Notes under the pieces: generated by a model
The model's database searches: none
What the model was told of the DNA's origin: nothing
Seen by the model: only the letters and a program-made list of their open reading frames with translations
Shown: one piece after another, positions 46,636 through 57,965 of the stretch
How the letters are laid out: each line of letters begins with the position of its first letter
Numbering within the stretch: the first letter of the stretch is position 1
Assembly: GCA_037903355.1 (NCBI GenBank)
Contig: JBAJFE010000061.1
Coordinates: 620,001 to 684,000 of the forward strand
Direction: 5' to 3'
Length of the DNA: 64,000 bases
DNA from: Trichuris trichiura
Taxonomy: Eukaryota > Nematoda > Enoplea > Trichinellida > Trichuridae
Translations under genes and position numbers: made by a program

Positions 46636-49508
46636 TTTTTTAAACTTAATGAGTAGTTAATGCATTATTATTATTATGATACAATTACTAAATACCGTAA
46701 TTTGCGTATTCGAATTTAACGAGACGAAGCGAAATCCAAAAGCTCAATTACATCGTGCTTGTAATAAATGGCTTTCCAGAAATGGGTTTTGAAATTTGTC
46801 AGAACCATTTTCAAAAACCGCGCTTCAAATGTTTTTCACTTCTTCAAAGATCTTTTTCCCTCAAAGTTACAACTTTTTAATACAAAGTCCACTTGTCGAA
46901 CTAATACATTCTCCTTAGTTTTTACGTCGTTTTAAAAATCAACCTTATAAAAGACGATGGATTTGCATAGTACCAATACGAAAACTCCCGGCGGACTAAC
47001 GGTTCCTGAAGATGTTCATGTTGCCAGAAATATTTGATTTAATCTAGTTGACACATAACTCAGTGGATATTTGGGTTAACCAAAGCAGGGGAAGAAAAAT
47101 CAACGGTTTATCGATTATGCGCCCTACCGTCGTACTGTAAGTTTGCCGACGATCCTGTTCTGCACTTCTCTAAGCTTAAAGATAAACATAAGTTTTATAT
47201 ATTGGCTTAGGTTTAGCTAAGGGGAGAAAGTACAGGCGGCATGATCGGCAGTAAATGCATAACATGATAATCGGCACGCTTGTCATAAAGGAACCTGCAT
47301 TCCTCACACGATAGGGCTTGCAATCGTTAAGAGTCAAAGTAAGTTCGACTCAATTGATAAACAGCCTCAGTTGAGCAAAATTTTGCGTCCTTTATTTAAC
47401 TAACTGTTTTTCTTTGGCAAATCTTCCTCACCTCGTCCAAAAGAGATAAAATACTAACTGTAGTATTCTACTGAAAATCAAGTACATATAGCTGGCTATT
47501 TTTCTTTACGAAAAAGTCGAAATCCTTTATGTACCCGCGCCAGTTATCAAATGAGTGCTCGACAGCAGTGAGATACAGTTCGCGTTGAAACGTGGTTGTT
47601 CATGATCTCCTATTTAACAAGTCACTAGATTTGTTCAACCTTATGTGAGTTCTTAATTTGATTTACGTAATCCTGAGTTGACTGTTAGCCATGACGCAGA
47701 ATGAACTAATGTTAAGTTGACTTATTCCTGCCAAAGTGACAAATGCAGTAATGCATAGCACGTAATTCTCATCGATGGGAAAAGCTATGCAGTTAACCAC
47801 TTTCTTCGTCTTTCGTACAGCAACGACGACTTGCTAGTTCATATGCGCATTTTAGAGCTTGAATAACCTTAACACAGTTATACAAGACCTATTCGTTGAC
47901 GAGTAACCCGTTTAGCATATCGGACTGAATAGTACTTCAATAATGCAGTAGTCAAACCTTATAATCCGTGATTATTTTTTCTGTCGTATGCATGATAGCA
48001 TTATGGGCTTTTTTTAACGCTAGGTTGAAATTATTGACGGATCCCCTGTTTATTGCAGAAAGTAACAGTATTTTGCATAGCTCAGGCAAAGTATAGCCAC
48101 TTGAATTCTTATATATTCTTATAGTTCTTACAGTATACACATTTTCGAATCTTGTATTTTAGATGTCCAATCTCTTCGTTGTAAGCTTGGCGAGCATCGT
48201 TCTTCGTGCTTAGCTAACCTAAGCTTAAAAGGAGGGCTTAAATTTTGGTTTGGGCCGTTTTATGGCACGTTTGCCAGAAAGGAACCTGCATTCTTCAGGC
48301 GGTGGGGCGGCTAAGGAACAAGACTTGAACTACCCAACTTCTAAGTCAGATAGTCAGCATGCGCAATCCTCAGCTCAGAGTGACCCTTTAGCTTCTTCGG
48401 CCCAAAGGTCTTCGTAGTTCCCTTTAAGTTCAACGCACACCTTTTTTGGCAATTGTTTGCCATTGTCGTCGTGAAAAGAGAAACAGTTACCTACAAACCA
48501 TGTAAGCTAGGTTTGCGCATCATCAGGGACTCGCGGAAAGGTTTACAAACTTACTATGCAATAAATTCAGCTAATAAATGCTTGATGCCACTTTTATTAT
48601 ATCCGTTGCTTGCGCGAACAAAAGTGCATGTTGAAATAATCATCAAAACTGTGCTTTCTTACAGTTCAACTGTACTAGATGAGCAGTTGAAAAAGTCAAC
48701 AAAAGTTTATTTTATTTCCCGTTGTCATGTAGGGGTTCTTTTCTGAAATGACGTCACATTTACAATGGTGATGTTTTACAGTGTGCCCATTTCTTACGCT
48801 CTCTCATCTAAGCAAATCAGCCAACAATTCTCTCTGACTTGACATGTCGTTTACAATGTTGCTAATGAGTTCACGTTTTACGAACAATTCTATCAGTTCC
48901 ATAAGTTCTGCAAGTTACAGAGAGATCAAAATTGAATTTAACAATAAGGGGTTATTGCATTTGGCTTCTTGGGATGGCTGATTAGTATAGTTGCTCAACT
49001 AAACGCATTTTTATATATAAAAAAAAACAGGTCCGCATACCTGGATTTGATCTTTGTCTCTGAACTCATTTCGCCAAGTTCAGTTGCCAAATTAGTCCTC
49101 TAGTTCAGTTTTTTCTACTAACAGAAGAATGCTGATTGCTTAATCAGCGTTATTCGAAAGTGCTTGTCAGCGTAGTTGACAAGCACTTGCTTATCACTCA
49201 GGATTAAACTATGGTACCTGCACATCAACAGTAATATCCCTTTTGACTAATTCGAAAAGAGCTTCTCTCAATTCTATAACCATGAGGTCAGTTTGAAATC
49301 CTTCGGGTTTTTAAATCTTCAAAGCAGTTTGGCGGAAGATCATTTCAAGTTATTCGTAAAGTTTCTGTCAACATTTGTAAAAGTTTTTTGGGTACCAATA
49401 GATATTAATGGCATTAGCCTAGCTTGCTGAGACCTTAAAAATTGACGGAAATGTTAGCTATTATTTTTACGAGTAAGAAAAACGTAGTAGTGCTATTTTC
49501 TTATTTCG
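46636..49508. other. Gene-poor DNA
   Basis: No gene supported. Open frames such as 48453-48746 have no recognisable features. Confidence 0.4.
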
Positions 49509-50030
49509 GTGACACAAACGATAACACATAAAACGTTTGCTTGGGTCAGCTTGACTGCAGCTTTAATTTTCCAACATAATTTTAAGCGAAGATTTTCAAA
49601 TGAAAATTTACATGCGCAAAAACAGACCGCCAAGAGTGACAATACTAGTCCAGCATTATCAGCTGCTGTTCTTCAATGCAGCTGGAATTCGAACGATTAT
49701 GAACCATGGGAACAAAACCTTGAAAGCCAAACTGCGCTCTCCGTGGTGCTATCTTAATAATTAATATTAGTCCACATCAAGCAGCGCTCTCTTGCACAGG
49801 AGGTTGCTTTATTTGACCTTGCAGCACACCTGGAATTATATATCTAAAACCTTTCTGTTGGTCCGTCTTACAAAATGCAACTCAGTCAGGTTACCTAACG
49901 TTCTCTAATGACAAGAGAATAAAATAAAATTTCCCTTTCTTTTTACGAAATCTCGATTTGTATTCGTTACAGTACGAATTAAGAATTCAAGTGTTAACGA
50001 ACGTAAGGCTTTCTTTCTGAATTACAGTAA

Positions 50031-50384
50031 ATGATAAGGCCACAAGAAAACTGCTGTTTAACATCAAGTGACACGTTGAGCCATAATTCTAATCGAAATG
50101 AAATTAAGGAAATAAAAAATTCGACAGAATGGCAGCGCTTAGCAGGATATTGTAGCTTGTGCAGTTGCTACTCGCTTAATCGTTTCAAGCGTCTAATTAA
50201 AAAAAAACAAGAGCGTTATCGGCAAACTGAGGAGCAACTCTTTTAAAAATGGTTATACGGAACAAAGATTAAAGATTTACGTCATCTATACTTATTTGAA
50301 GCAAGTAGAAGCGCGGCTTCTTATAGCGCACATACAAAGGTAGAGCGCGACATTGACGAATTTACTCGGCGCAGATCTTACTAA
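50031..50384 (+). pseudogene. Open frame broken by one in-frame TAA, convergent with TMEM177
   Basis: ATG at 50031 opens 71 codons to a TAA at 50244-50246, then the same frame stays open for 45 more codons to a TAA at about 50382. The two halves have similar Lys/Arg/Glu-rich composition. The ATG lies 3 bp after an acceptor-like ATTACAG, suggesting a leader splice site. A separate 82-codon frame (49509-49757) lies just upstream. No family recognised. It may be a decayed gene or partly a 3' UTR, and it ends about 7 bp from the TMEM177 stop. Confidence 0.25.
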
Positions 50385-50390
50385 TGTTCA

Positions 50391-52333
50391 TTATACGTAT
50401 AAACTAAATGGCTGATTGTCAGCTTCCGTTGGCTCAAAAGTGCGGGCCATGTCGAGTAATTGGCTATACTTCATTCCAGGCAGTTCGTACCATTTTAAGA
50501 GGGGATCACCATTTGGTAGAAACTTTTTTTTGCCTTGATTTTTAAGCACTTCTTGCACTGCAACATTTCGTTCCAAAATCTTCTCATAAACTTCGACTGC
50601 ACCTTGCTTGTAATCTTCTCCTAATGCCATTGCACCGCGGTTGGCTGTTTCCTCCGTGTATTGCTTACCATATTGTAAGATAAACAGATAAAGGAATGCA
50701 ATAGCGGTGATAATGTAGAAAAGAACAATAGCTCTGATGCTGAGAGCCAATTTAGCCTTGTTAAAGCAATTTACACTGAAGCTATGCATTTTACCAAGCA
50801 GAAAAGCGGTAACAATAGTGAGGCAGGATATCGCAAAAGGTCTGTCGATACACCATATACTGTGCAGTTCGCGTTGAATCAAAAATCGTTTTGCTTTTGA
50901 CGACAGGTCGTATGAATTTCCCACTTTAGTCATAAGATCGGTAGAAAGAGTTGACGGATTGTCCAGGCGTTTTGCAAGCCATTTATTCGCGAATCGTTCG
51001 CGCGCTTCTTCCGAGCATAGCACTTCTGGAACGCCGATGCACGAACCGAAAAACGATCGAGGGCTACCAAAGCGTCTAAACTTGTCGCCACTTGTGCTCA
51101 CGAATCTATAGTTCCAAAACTGATCCGCTCTTGCAAGCTTAAAACTACCTAACTTGTCCACCGATTCAGCCTTCCGTTTCTGGGCAAACAATTCCACTTC
51201 CTGTAAAAGGAAATAATATTAAGCGCAGTAGTTGACTTAACATTACCTTAGCTGAGAATTAATTTCAAAAACTTTTTAGGAATAATAAAACAGACGGTCA
51301 AAGGAAAGGAAAGGGCTCACCATAGGAATTAAATTTTTAAATTAAAAATGGCTTTTCAACATGCAGAGCAAAAACTTGACCGCCATAGATTTTCACGAGA
51401 AATTGCGGCGACAAAAATGCAAAAAGATATACATCATGAAAAAAACATCTCAATCAATTTAAAGATGAACAGAAACTATGAAATGAATGTAACCTGCACA
51501 CTCCGGCATAAGGAAAAAAGGAGATTTCAACTACTCTAACAGAGAAGCTCAAAATCGTAGCGTCTGTTAACCTGTTTAAGGCTGTTTCTTTCTGGGTGAA
51601 ATGAGTTGGACATTCATGTGCCATCGAGTCGGCTGTTTCCAGTATCAAATACAAACTGCGACCCTTCAAACAGTATGATTTTAAGCTAAACTGTTTAACA
51701 TCGACGAATTTTGACGTTTCAGAGTTTTTATAACCTATGCACTAGCGTTTCAAATTACGCGAGCAGTTAGAGCTCGCAGTGAATTACTAAGCAACTTGAT
51801 TTTCACTTTACCGTACACCTTACGATATTTCAATAGAGCCTTTAACAACCGAGGAAAAACTTAAGAGGGAAGCCTGAAACTTTAAGAAAACATATACTAC
51901 TGCCAACGTTTTAAAATAATTAATATGGGTCGCAAATGAGAACATTTGAAAAGCGCTTTTGCAACAGATGACTCAATGGGACGCTTGCTCGGCACTTGCA
52001 ATGGATTTCCGAACGTTGAAATAATTGTTAAAATAAAATCTTGCTATCAGTAAAGAACGAATGAATATTTCGAAAGGAGAAGACTACAACGAAGCAATAA
52101 TTACTTACATCCATTATCAAGTCTTCCAACTCATCAGGAATTTTCACGATTGCTTCTTTGCCCTTGCGCGCATAGTAGTCGGCAAATTTTTCGTATGATA
52201 CCCCGTATGATACCCCGTCAGCTATGTAATAGGCGACGCCGACAGCGGCTGTACCCATGCTTATCCATCTGGAAATCTTTGAACTGCTAGCAGAAGGACC
52301 GCAAAGAATTCTTAACCACTGACGAAAAGCCAT
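50391..52333 (-). CDS. TMEM177: TMEM177, mitochondrial inner-membrane protein
   Basis: In human cells TMEM177 associates with COX20 and newly made COX2 in cytochrome c oxidase assembly. Two exons: 52109-52333 (75 codons, MAFRQW...DELEDLIMD, GTAAGT donor) and 50391-51200 (acceptor CAG at 51201-51203), giving 344 aa; human is 311. Matches to the family that I recognise: the FVSTSGDKFRRFGSPR.FFG..IGVP block in the middle, two membrane spans (AISCLTIVTAFLLG and AIVLFYIITAIAFLYLFIL), and the C-terminal GAVEVYEKILERNVAVQEVL...FLPNGDPL. The N-terminal hydrophobic stretch around GTAAVGVAYYIADGV could be part of a targeting region. The intron is 908 bp. Confidence 0.88.
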
Positions 52334-52880
52334 GCCTAAAATAAAAGCGTTAATAGAACTGTTTTTTGCTGTCCGAATAGCAGATGCTTTGAAATCAGAG
52401 TTTGAAACAAAGACTGCACTGCCAGAAAAATGGAAACAACGAACCTGCAGCTCGCTTACTGTACCATTGATGGTCTTTGAAAGAACCCTATACAGAATAC
52501 TAGAAAAGGAAGAAATTGAAATTTTTACTATTGGATAAGAAATCAAGACAGGAATGAGTGCCAGGCTTATTAGCCGACAGTTAGACAAGACTATGTACAT
52601 GCTTTGAAGTACATGAAAAGCTTCCAAAACAAATTTTTATTCATGCTAAGTCAAAAAAATCAGTTTATATCGCGAACAGCTGTCAAAAGCTCCCTTTACA
52701 AGACAGTTGGTCCGCAGTGAAGGAACTAGAACCTGCAGATCTTAGTAATACAGTATAATTCCATTTGTCACCCTGCAGCGAGAGGTGTTGTGCTTTTTTT
52801 GTTGTATTCATTGCAAGTATAACAACGTAAGTTTTACCCTGTTTAGTTTGCGTATCTGCCACAAAGGTTTCGTTAGTCAA
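52334..52880. promoter_or_regulatory. Divergent intergenic region shared by TMEM177 and RPS3
   Basis: 547 bp separate the two start codons, so the promoters of both genes probably lie here. No TATA box or ribosomal-protein-gene motif could be assigned confidently. TTCGTTAG at 52869-52876, 4 bp before the RPS3 ATG, resembles a leader splice acceptor. Confidence 0.4.
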
Positions 52881-53949
52881 ATGCCTCTAAGCCTAAAAAA
52901 GAAGGTAAAATGCTTCCGCTCGAAGGGTCGGACCACATTCGTTTTTATTATAATTTAGTTTGTTGCCGACGGCGTTTTTAAAGCCGAGTTGAATAATTTG
53001 TTCATGCGCGAATTGGCCGAAGATGGCTACTCCGGTTTGGAAGTTCGTAAAGTTCCCGGCAGGATGGAAATAATCATTTTGGCAACCCGTACCCAAAACG
53101 TTCTCGGAGAGAAGGGTCGCCGGATCCGCGAGCTCACCTCCTTAGTGCATAAGCGATTTAACCTTGCCGAAGACAGTGTTGAAGTAAGCGCTGTCGGCTT
53201 ATTGCCTGTTCCGATATTTTTTTTTTAGCTCTATGCGGAAAAGGTAGGACAAAGAGGTCTTTGCGCTATTGCTCAGTGCGAGTCGTTGCGTTACAAGTTG
53301 ATAGGAGGCCTACCTGTTCGACGGTATAATCTAAATTTTTATTTTTATTTTTTTTGATGTTTGCATTGTCAGCTGTTTACCTTATCGCTCACGTAATTTA
53401 TGTTTTAAATCAATTCCTTAGAAACCTCAGCCAGTTTTGTACTTTGTAGTGCCTGCTATGGTATCCTTCGCTTCATTATGGAATCGCAGGCAAAAGGTTG
53501 CGAAGTAATCGTTTCGGGAAAACTGCGCGGGCAGAGAGCTAAATCTATGAAATTTGTTGACGGCCTAATGATCCACAGCGGAGATCCAACGAATTCATAC
53601 ATTGACAAAGCGGTTCGCCATGTTGTACTTCGACAAGGTATCTAACCACTTGTATACTATGTACAATGGAAATGTGTTTTTCCCTTAGGTGTTCTTGGCA
53701 TAAAGGTGAAAATAATGCTTCCTCACGATCCAAAAGGAATATTGGGACCTAAGAAGCCGTTGCCTGATAGCATTCGAGTTTTCGAGCCAAAAGAGGAACC
53801 CGTATGCTTGTTATAGGCTTTATTTTTGTTTTAATTTTGTTTTTTAGGCCGTAGGAGAGCTGACGTCAGATATACGAGGCATTCAAATCAGCGAACCAAT
53901 TCCGGGACTTTCTACAAGGCCGCCACCTATGACAAAGATGGGCCTTTGA
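52881..53949 (+). CDS. RPS3: Small ribosomal subunit protein uS3 (RPS3)
   Basis: 40S subunit protein at the mRNA entry channel. Exons 52881-52904, 52959-53183, 53229-53323, 53450-53637, 53689-53801, 53848-53949 keep frame for 248 aa (human 243). Seen: start [10 protein letters not shown] domain with [20 protein letters not shown] (GxxG loop GEKG) after [11 protein letters not shown]-terminal domain with [41 protein letters not shown] and [26 protein letters not shown]. Introns are 45-126 bp. The very short first exon of eight codons is typical of ribosomal protein genes. The C-terminal tail is diverged in sequence, as in other phyla. Confidence 0.97.
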
Positions 53950-54264
53950 TTGTCCTCAGAGGGAGGACAAAATGCAGTAAACCAGAGTGACCTGAATTTT
54001 GCGTCATTGTTTCGCGCTATAAAATATTTGCGTGGTCCAATAATTTAATCTTAGCTTACACTATTTACATTAAGCTTGCAATGCAAGAAATATCAGCTGA
54101 GCCATTTTTAGGTTTCAATAGCGTTGAACCGCAGCCAAACGTTTTCTACTTAGTCTTACAGTAAGGGCGGTACTTTAAAGATATTCAAGGAGGTTAACAC
54201 TAAATGAAAATTTCTGTGTACAGTCCACGTGAATAGTGAGGTAATCCCTGACTAAATGCAATGG

Positions 54265-54270
54265 AATAAA
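54265..54270 (+). promoter_or_regulatory. Candidate RPS3 polyadenylation signal AATAAA
   Basis: AATAAA 316 bp after the RPS3 stop. This is rather far for a ribosomal protein mRNA, so a variant hexamer closer to the stop may be used instead. Confidence 0.25.
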
Positions 54271-54916
54271 CAGTTCCTTCTATGAAAATGAGTGCAACCC
54301 ATTTTGTTCTACGAAACTTTCGTAACAATACTGCTTTCGTCATTTGGTAAATGAGCGGCTAGAATAAATGAACTGCAAATGTTACAGTGCATTAATGGTT
54401 GTGTGCAGCTTGTTTTTGTGCTGCTTTTAACGAGGCTTACTGGCTGATCTCTATTTTCAAATCTGAACCTAAAGTTTTCATGTCCTGCGAATTGTCAACG
54501 CTGACGCTCGTTTCTCAAAAAGTTGATTGCACTTAGGTCACCTGAGGAACCTTTTCCAGGTCGTGCATACCATTCATACTGTAAATTTTAAAATTGAACG
54601 AAGAATGCAGGTTCCAAGGACTTCACTTTGGCAACGTTTCGCAATTGGAAACGGAACCCGCAGTTTTTCTGTCCGTTTGAAAATTTACGGCAGCAGTGGT
54701 GGGCATCGAATAGGAAAGATCCTTATTGAGTATTTTCGTTCACCACATTTGCGAGCTGCGGGGCGGTTGGACCATTTAAGTCTCAGCAACCGTAACAATG
54801 CCCGTTATCGAAGGTTTACCTATTTGGGTAGGCGGCATATGCCCACGGTAACTGAGCATTGCAATCTAGTAGTTCCTAGTCTCAGATTCTGTAGATTTTG
54901 AAGCTCCATTTTTTTG

Positions 54917-54928
54917 AGATCGTTAATA
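54917..54928. repeat. Target-site duplication, left copy
   Basis: AGATCGTTAATA, repeated exactly at 57954-57965 on the other side of the Penelope-like element. The 12-bp size fits Penelope insertions. Confidence 0.85.
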
Positions 54929-54966
54929 ATAACAAACGGGACATATCCGTAATAAATTTCTTCATC

Positions 54967-57003
54967 ATGAAAACATATTGTCCCGTACCAAGAAACCACG
55001 TTTTCAAAACCATACAGGGTGTATACGGAACACCCCTTCTGTCAGCTGCAAGACATTTGGAACATATACGTATCAAAGCGGGTCTTACACAAGGTCAACT
55101 AACTTTCCTACTGAAATGCAGAAATCAAGAAATCCTACCAAAGTGCTTCCGGTTAAGATGGGGACAGTACATGGATAGTCAATCAAAAAGAATCCTATTT
55201 TCGGCTGGAATGTCTCTACTACGAAATGTTATACGGAGACACAGATACACACTATCGAGACTGCGAGAAGATTATAGTAGCACATCACCGTTCCTCAGAA
55301 GCAGACTAAACAGAACACTTTACGAGAACCTGGTGAAACATGTGGACCTTGCCACACGAACAGTTTGCTCATCACAAAAACAGGTACTAAAAACGAAATT
55401 TGATAGCATTCGAGACAATATTCCGACAACATCTTCAAACCCTTACAGAAATATTCCACAAAGAACTCCTAGGTCAGAGCTAGATTCAGCGATAATAAAT
55501 CTCAGCTCATTCCCTTTAAGTGAAATTGAGAACCATATATTAAAAAAAGGACTTAACTTCGTCCCAACACCAAAACAACCACCACTTCTCGACATGATTG
55601 CCTCCGTTGAAGACAGCCTATCTTCGACGGACACACAAAAAGCCACACAGATCAAGAGCAATCTATCTACATTGATCCTAGGCCACCACTTCACTGCCAC
55701 ATCGAACCTAAGCCGATATGAGATAAACAGCTTATATAAACTTAGAAACCAACCCAACAGAATTATAACCAAAGCAGATGAAGGGAATAAAATCGTCTTA
55801 CTTGACAGAAGCACCTACACCAAAAAGATGACAACTATCTTGAACACTAGCAATTATACGCTCCTACCAACCAACCATACAGAGGTTTCCCGAAAAAATT
55901 TCCGATCTCTTCTCATTACATATGCCACAGAAACCAAAGAACCTGCTATCACCAAAATGACAACACATCTTAAGTTTGCATCGAACTTCAGACCCCTCGA
56001 ACTCTATGGTCTCCCAAAAGTACACAAACCAGATATCCCGCTAAGACCGATAGTCTCCACAATTAACACCATCACCACTGAACTCAGTAGATACTTAAGT
56101 AAGATCATCAAACCTCTAACAGGCAAGGAACCATCCTTTGTCAAAAACAGCAAAACGCTCGTCAACGAAATAAGAAACTATTGTTTGGAACCCGACGAGA
56201 TTTTAGTCAGCTATGATGTAAAAGACTTATTTCCCAGCATCCCAATATCAGACACCCTAGAGACCTTACACAATCTCCTCCACACGGACACAAATCTACC
56301 CAGCAGAACTAAATTAAATCCCTTTCACATTGTCAAGCTGGTCTCGTTTTGCATGCAAGAAGGCAATTACTTCACTTTTGATAACAAGTTCTATAAACAA
56401 TCTAACGGAGTACTTATGGGAAGCTCCCTATCCCCTGCATTAGCGGAACTTTTTATGGAAAACTTTGAAAGACAAATGTTCAGAACTATAGACAGACACA
56501 TAGCTCCACGCCTTTTTAAAAGATACGTAGACGACATCTTTGTCATTATAAAAGCTGGAAAAGAAGAACAATTTTTACAATTCCTCAACAACGTCCGTCC
56601 TAACCAAATAGTCTTCACAATGGAAAAAGAAGATAACAAAACTTTGCCCTTTCTGAACGCCTTAATTATTCGCTCAAGCGAAGGCCTTAAAACCCGAATG
56701 TATAGAAAACTCACGCACACTGATCGGTACCTCAATTTTTCATCACATCACCCACGATCAGTAATGCGTGGTATCCCCTCCGGAATGATAGACAGAGCAT
56801 TCAACTTATGCAGTCCCGAATATCTTCAGCCAGAAATTAACTACATTAGAAAAATCGTCTACAAAAACGGTTATCCTAAATCCTTTATCAACCAAATGCT
56901 CAACCACAAGCTTCGCATACGTGAGTCTCCAGAGCAAAACACTCCGCACGACACTTGTCTGGTTATTCCTTATGTGGCAGGCTTAGGCGAAAAGATTGTC
57001 TAA
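54967..57003 (+). CDS. PLE reverse transcriptase (ORF ends early at an in-frame stop)
   Basis: Penelope-type RT, expected to prime on target DNA opened by its own endonuclease. 678 codons from ATG 54967, which overlaps the terminal repeat; the frame is open slightly upstream too. N-terminal motif FLLKCRNQEILPKCFRLRW is typical of PLEs. RT motifs: LYGLPKVHKPDIPLRPIVS; motif A YDVKDLFPSIPI (Tyr at residue 416); motif B NGVLMGSSLSPALAELF; motif C YVDD (residues 520-523), catalytic Asp pair present. A TAA at 57001-57003 cuts it off before the endonuclease, which continues in the same frame. The AC-rich, T-poor coding strand differs from host genes. Confidence 0.92.
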   Translation: MKTYCPVPRNHVFKTIQGVYGTPLLSAARHLEHIRIKAGLTQGQLTFLLKCRNQEILPKCFRLRWGQYMDSQSKRILFSAGMSLLRNVIRRHRYTLSRLREDYSSTSPFLRSRLNRTLYENLVKHVDLATRTVCSSQKQVLKTKFDSIRDNIPTTSSNPYRNIPQRTPRSELDSAIINLSSFPLSEIENHILKKGLNFVPTPKQPPLLDMIASVEDSLSSTDTQKATQIKSNLSTLILGHHFTATSNLSRYEINSLYKLRNQPNRIITKADEGNKIVLLDRSTYTKKMTTILNTSNYTLLPTNHTEVSRKNFRSLLITYATETKEPAITKMTTHLKFASNFRPLELYGLPKVHKPDIPLRPIVSTINTITTELSRYLSKIIKPLTGKEPSFVKNSKTLVNEIRNYCLEPDEILVSYDVKDLFPSIPISDTLETLHNLLHTDTNLPSRTKLNPFHIVKLVSFCMQEGNYFTFDNKFYKQSNGVLMGSSLSPALAELFMENFERQMFRTIDRHIAPRLFKRYVDDIFVIIKAGKEEQFLQFLNNVRPNQIVFTMEKEDNKTLPFLNALIIRSSEGLKTRMYRKLTHTDRYLNFSSHHPRSVMRGIPSGMIDRAFNLCSPEYLQPEINYIRKIVYKNGYPKSFINQMLNHKLRIRESPEQNTPHDTCLVIPYVAGLGEKIV

Positions 57004-57523
57004 TTAAGAAAAAGATTAGGCTTCAGAGTCTTTTTCAAAAGTTCGCCCAACCTCAGGGCAATCCTTCGCACAGACAAAACTAAAATCCCCGCAAACGAAA
57101 AGACAGGATTAGTATACGCGGTTGAATGTTCTTGCTCAGGGATTTATGTTGGTGAAACGGGAAACACCCTAGAGCATAGATTTAACGAACACATAAAAAA
57201 ACTCACAAGTTAACAATAACGCGAAAGCCATACTTAACAATGGTACCAATCTAACCACACAGCGAGGCAGACCAATCGTGGACCCAAAACTTACAATGGA
57301 AAAAGCCAAACAAGCCTCTGCTGTAGTGGAGCATGCGACGCAATGCACTCAACTACTCCACCCAAAAGTTTTATTTTACGAAAACAATTTACGGTTAAAA
57401 AGAATTAAAGAAGCACTGTATATCAGACACAATACGCAATACAACCGCGATCAAGGAGTGGACATAAGCGAGATTTGGACAAATATTGTGACGCGGTATA
57501 ATTGTTGCACACTCACCAGATGA
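57004..57523 (+). pseudogene. PLE GIY-YIG endonuclease region, frame broken
   Basis: After the TAA at 57001 the RT frame resumes with a linker, then YAVECSCSGIYVGETGNTL (GIY...GET at 57139-57159) followed by HRFNEH. It shifts frame at an A7 run near 57194-57202. The other frame then carries the C-terminal part, AVVEHATQ... and RIKEALYIRHNTQYNRDQG, the conserved Glu-containing end of PLE endonucleases, up to the TGA at 57523. The catalytic GIY and the C-terminal Glu are both recognisable, so only these two lesions separate it from an intact frame. Confidence 0.85.
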
Positions 57524-57596
57524 AATACAATAGCCGGGAAAGAAACAAATAATTAGAACAAACAGAAATGGACAAAACTGCAATATAAATGGAACA

Positions 57597-57650
57597 AAGA
57601 AAGAAAAAGAAAAAGAAAAAAGAAGAAAGAAAGAAGAAAATGAATGCAAA
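57597..57650 (+). repeat. Purine-only (GAAA)n-like tract in the PLE 3' region
   Basis: About 50 bp of almost pure G/A, mainly GAAA/AAAG units, between the endonuclease and the hammerhead motif. Confidence 0.8.
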
Positions 57651-57853
57651 AATGAAAAAACAGTGACTCAACAACATAGAAAAATGTTCGAAACAACCCA
57701 ACGAAGACAATCTAGAAGCTATACGGGACAAGAAAAAGAAGTGCGCTGACAGACTCAAATACAAAAACCTACAAACAGAAAGTTTTAAAATACTCGCTTT
57801 AAAATCCTCAGAATCGATAGATGGCACTCGCTGGCACAATTCATATTTACACT

Positions 57854-57905
57854 TAAGACCGCTGATGATGGGTCTCGAATGACCCGAAAGCTCCGGAGCC
57901 TCTTT
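57854..57905 (+). ncRNA. Hammerhead-ribozyme-like motif of the PLE
   Basis: CUGAUGA (57862-57868), stem GGGU/ACCC with the same 8-nt loop as at 46.5 kb, GAAA, then the palindrome GCUCCGGAGC. The following triplet reads CUC after an extra C rather than GUC, so this copy may be impaired. AAGA upstream can pair with UCUU downstream. Confidence 0.6.
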
Positions 57906-57953
57906 ATATAGAAAACAAACGGGACATATCCGTAATAAATTTCTTCATCATGA

Positions 57954-57965
57954 AGATCGTTAATA
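57954..57965. repeat. Target-site duplication, right copy
   Basis: AGATCGTTAATA, identical to 54917-54928. Confidence 0.85.

Larger units (their letters stand above)
53950..54928. other. DNA between RPS3 and the Penelope insertion
   Basis: RPS3 3' region, then a 124-codon plus-strand open frame (54527-54901) that has no ATG start and no recognised domain. Its GC content and Arg-rich translation are unlike neighbouring intergenic DNA, so it may be an exon or an older repeat. Confidence 0.35.
54929..57953 (+). mobile_element. Penelope-like retroelement (PLE), nearly complete
   Basis: 3,025 bp between exact 12-bp target-site duplications. A 40-bp direct terminal repeat (54931-54970 and 57914-57953, starting AACAAACGGGACATATCCG) marks both ends. 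Inside are a reverse transcriptase ORF, a GIY-YIG endonuclease region broken by a stop and a frameshift, a purine-rich tract (57597-57650), and a hammerhead-like motif just before the 3' terminal repeat. The exact duplications and repeats suggest a recent insertion. The 5' end starts shortly downstream of where a hammerhead in a complete terminal repeat would cut. Confidence 0.9.

Noticed and set aside
52683..52880. 65-codon minus-strand frame next to the RPS3 start
   Set aside because: No motif, and it occupies the promoter region of a strongly expressed ribosomal protein gene.
55443..56735. Minus-strand open frames of 114-123 codons
   Set aside because: Shadows of the Penelope reverse transcriptase ORF.
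57395..57839. Phe/Ser-rich minus-strand open frames
   Set aside because: Antisense of the purine-rich tract in the Penelope 3' region.
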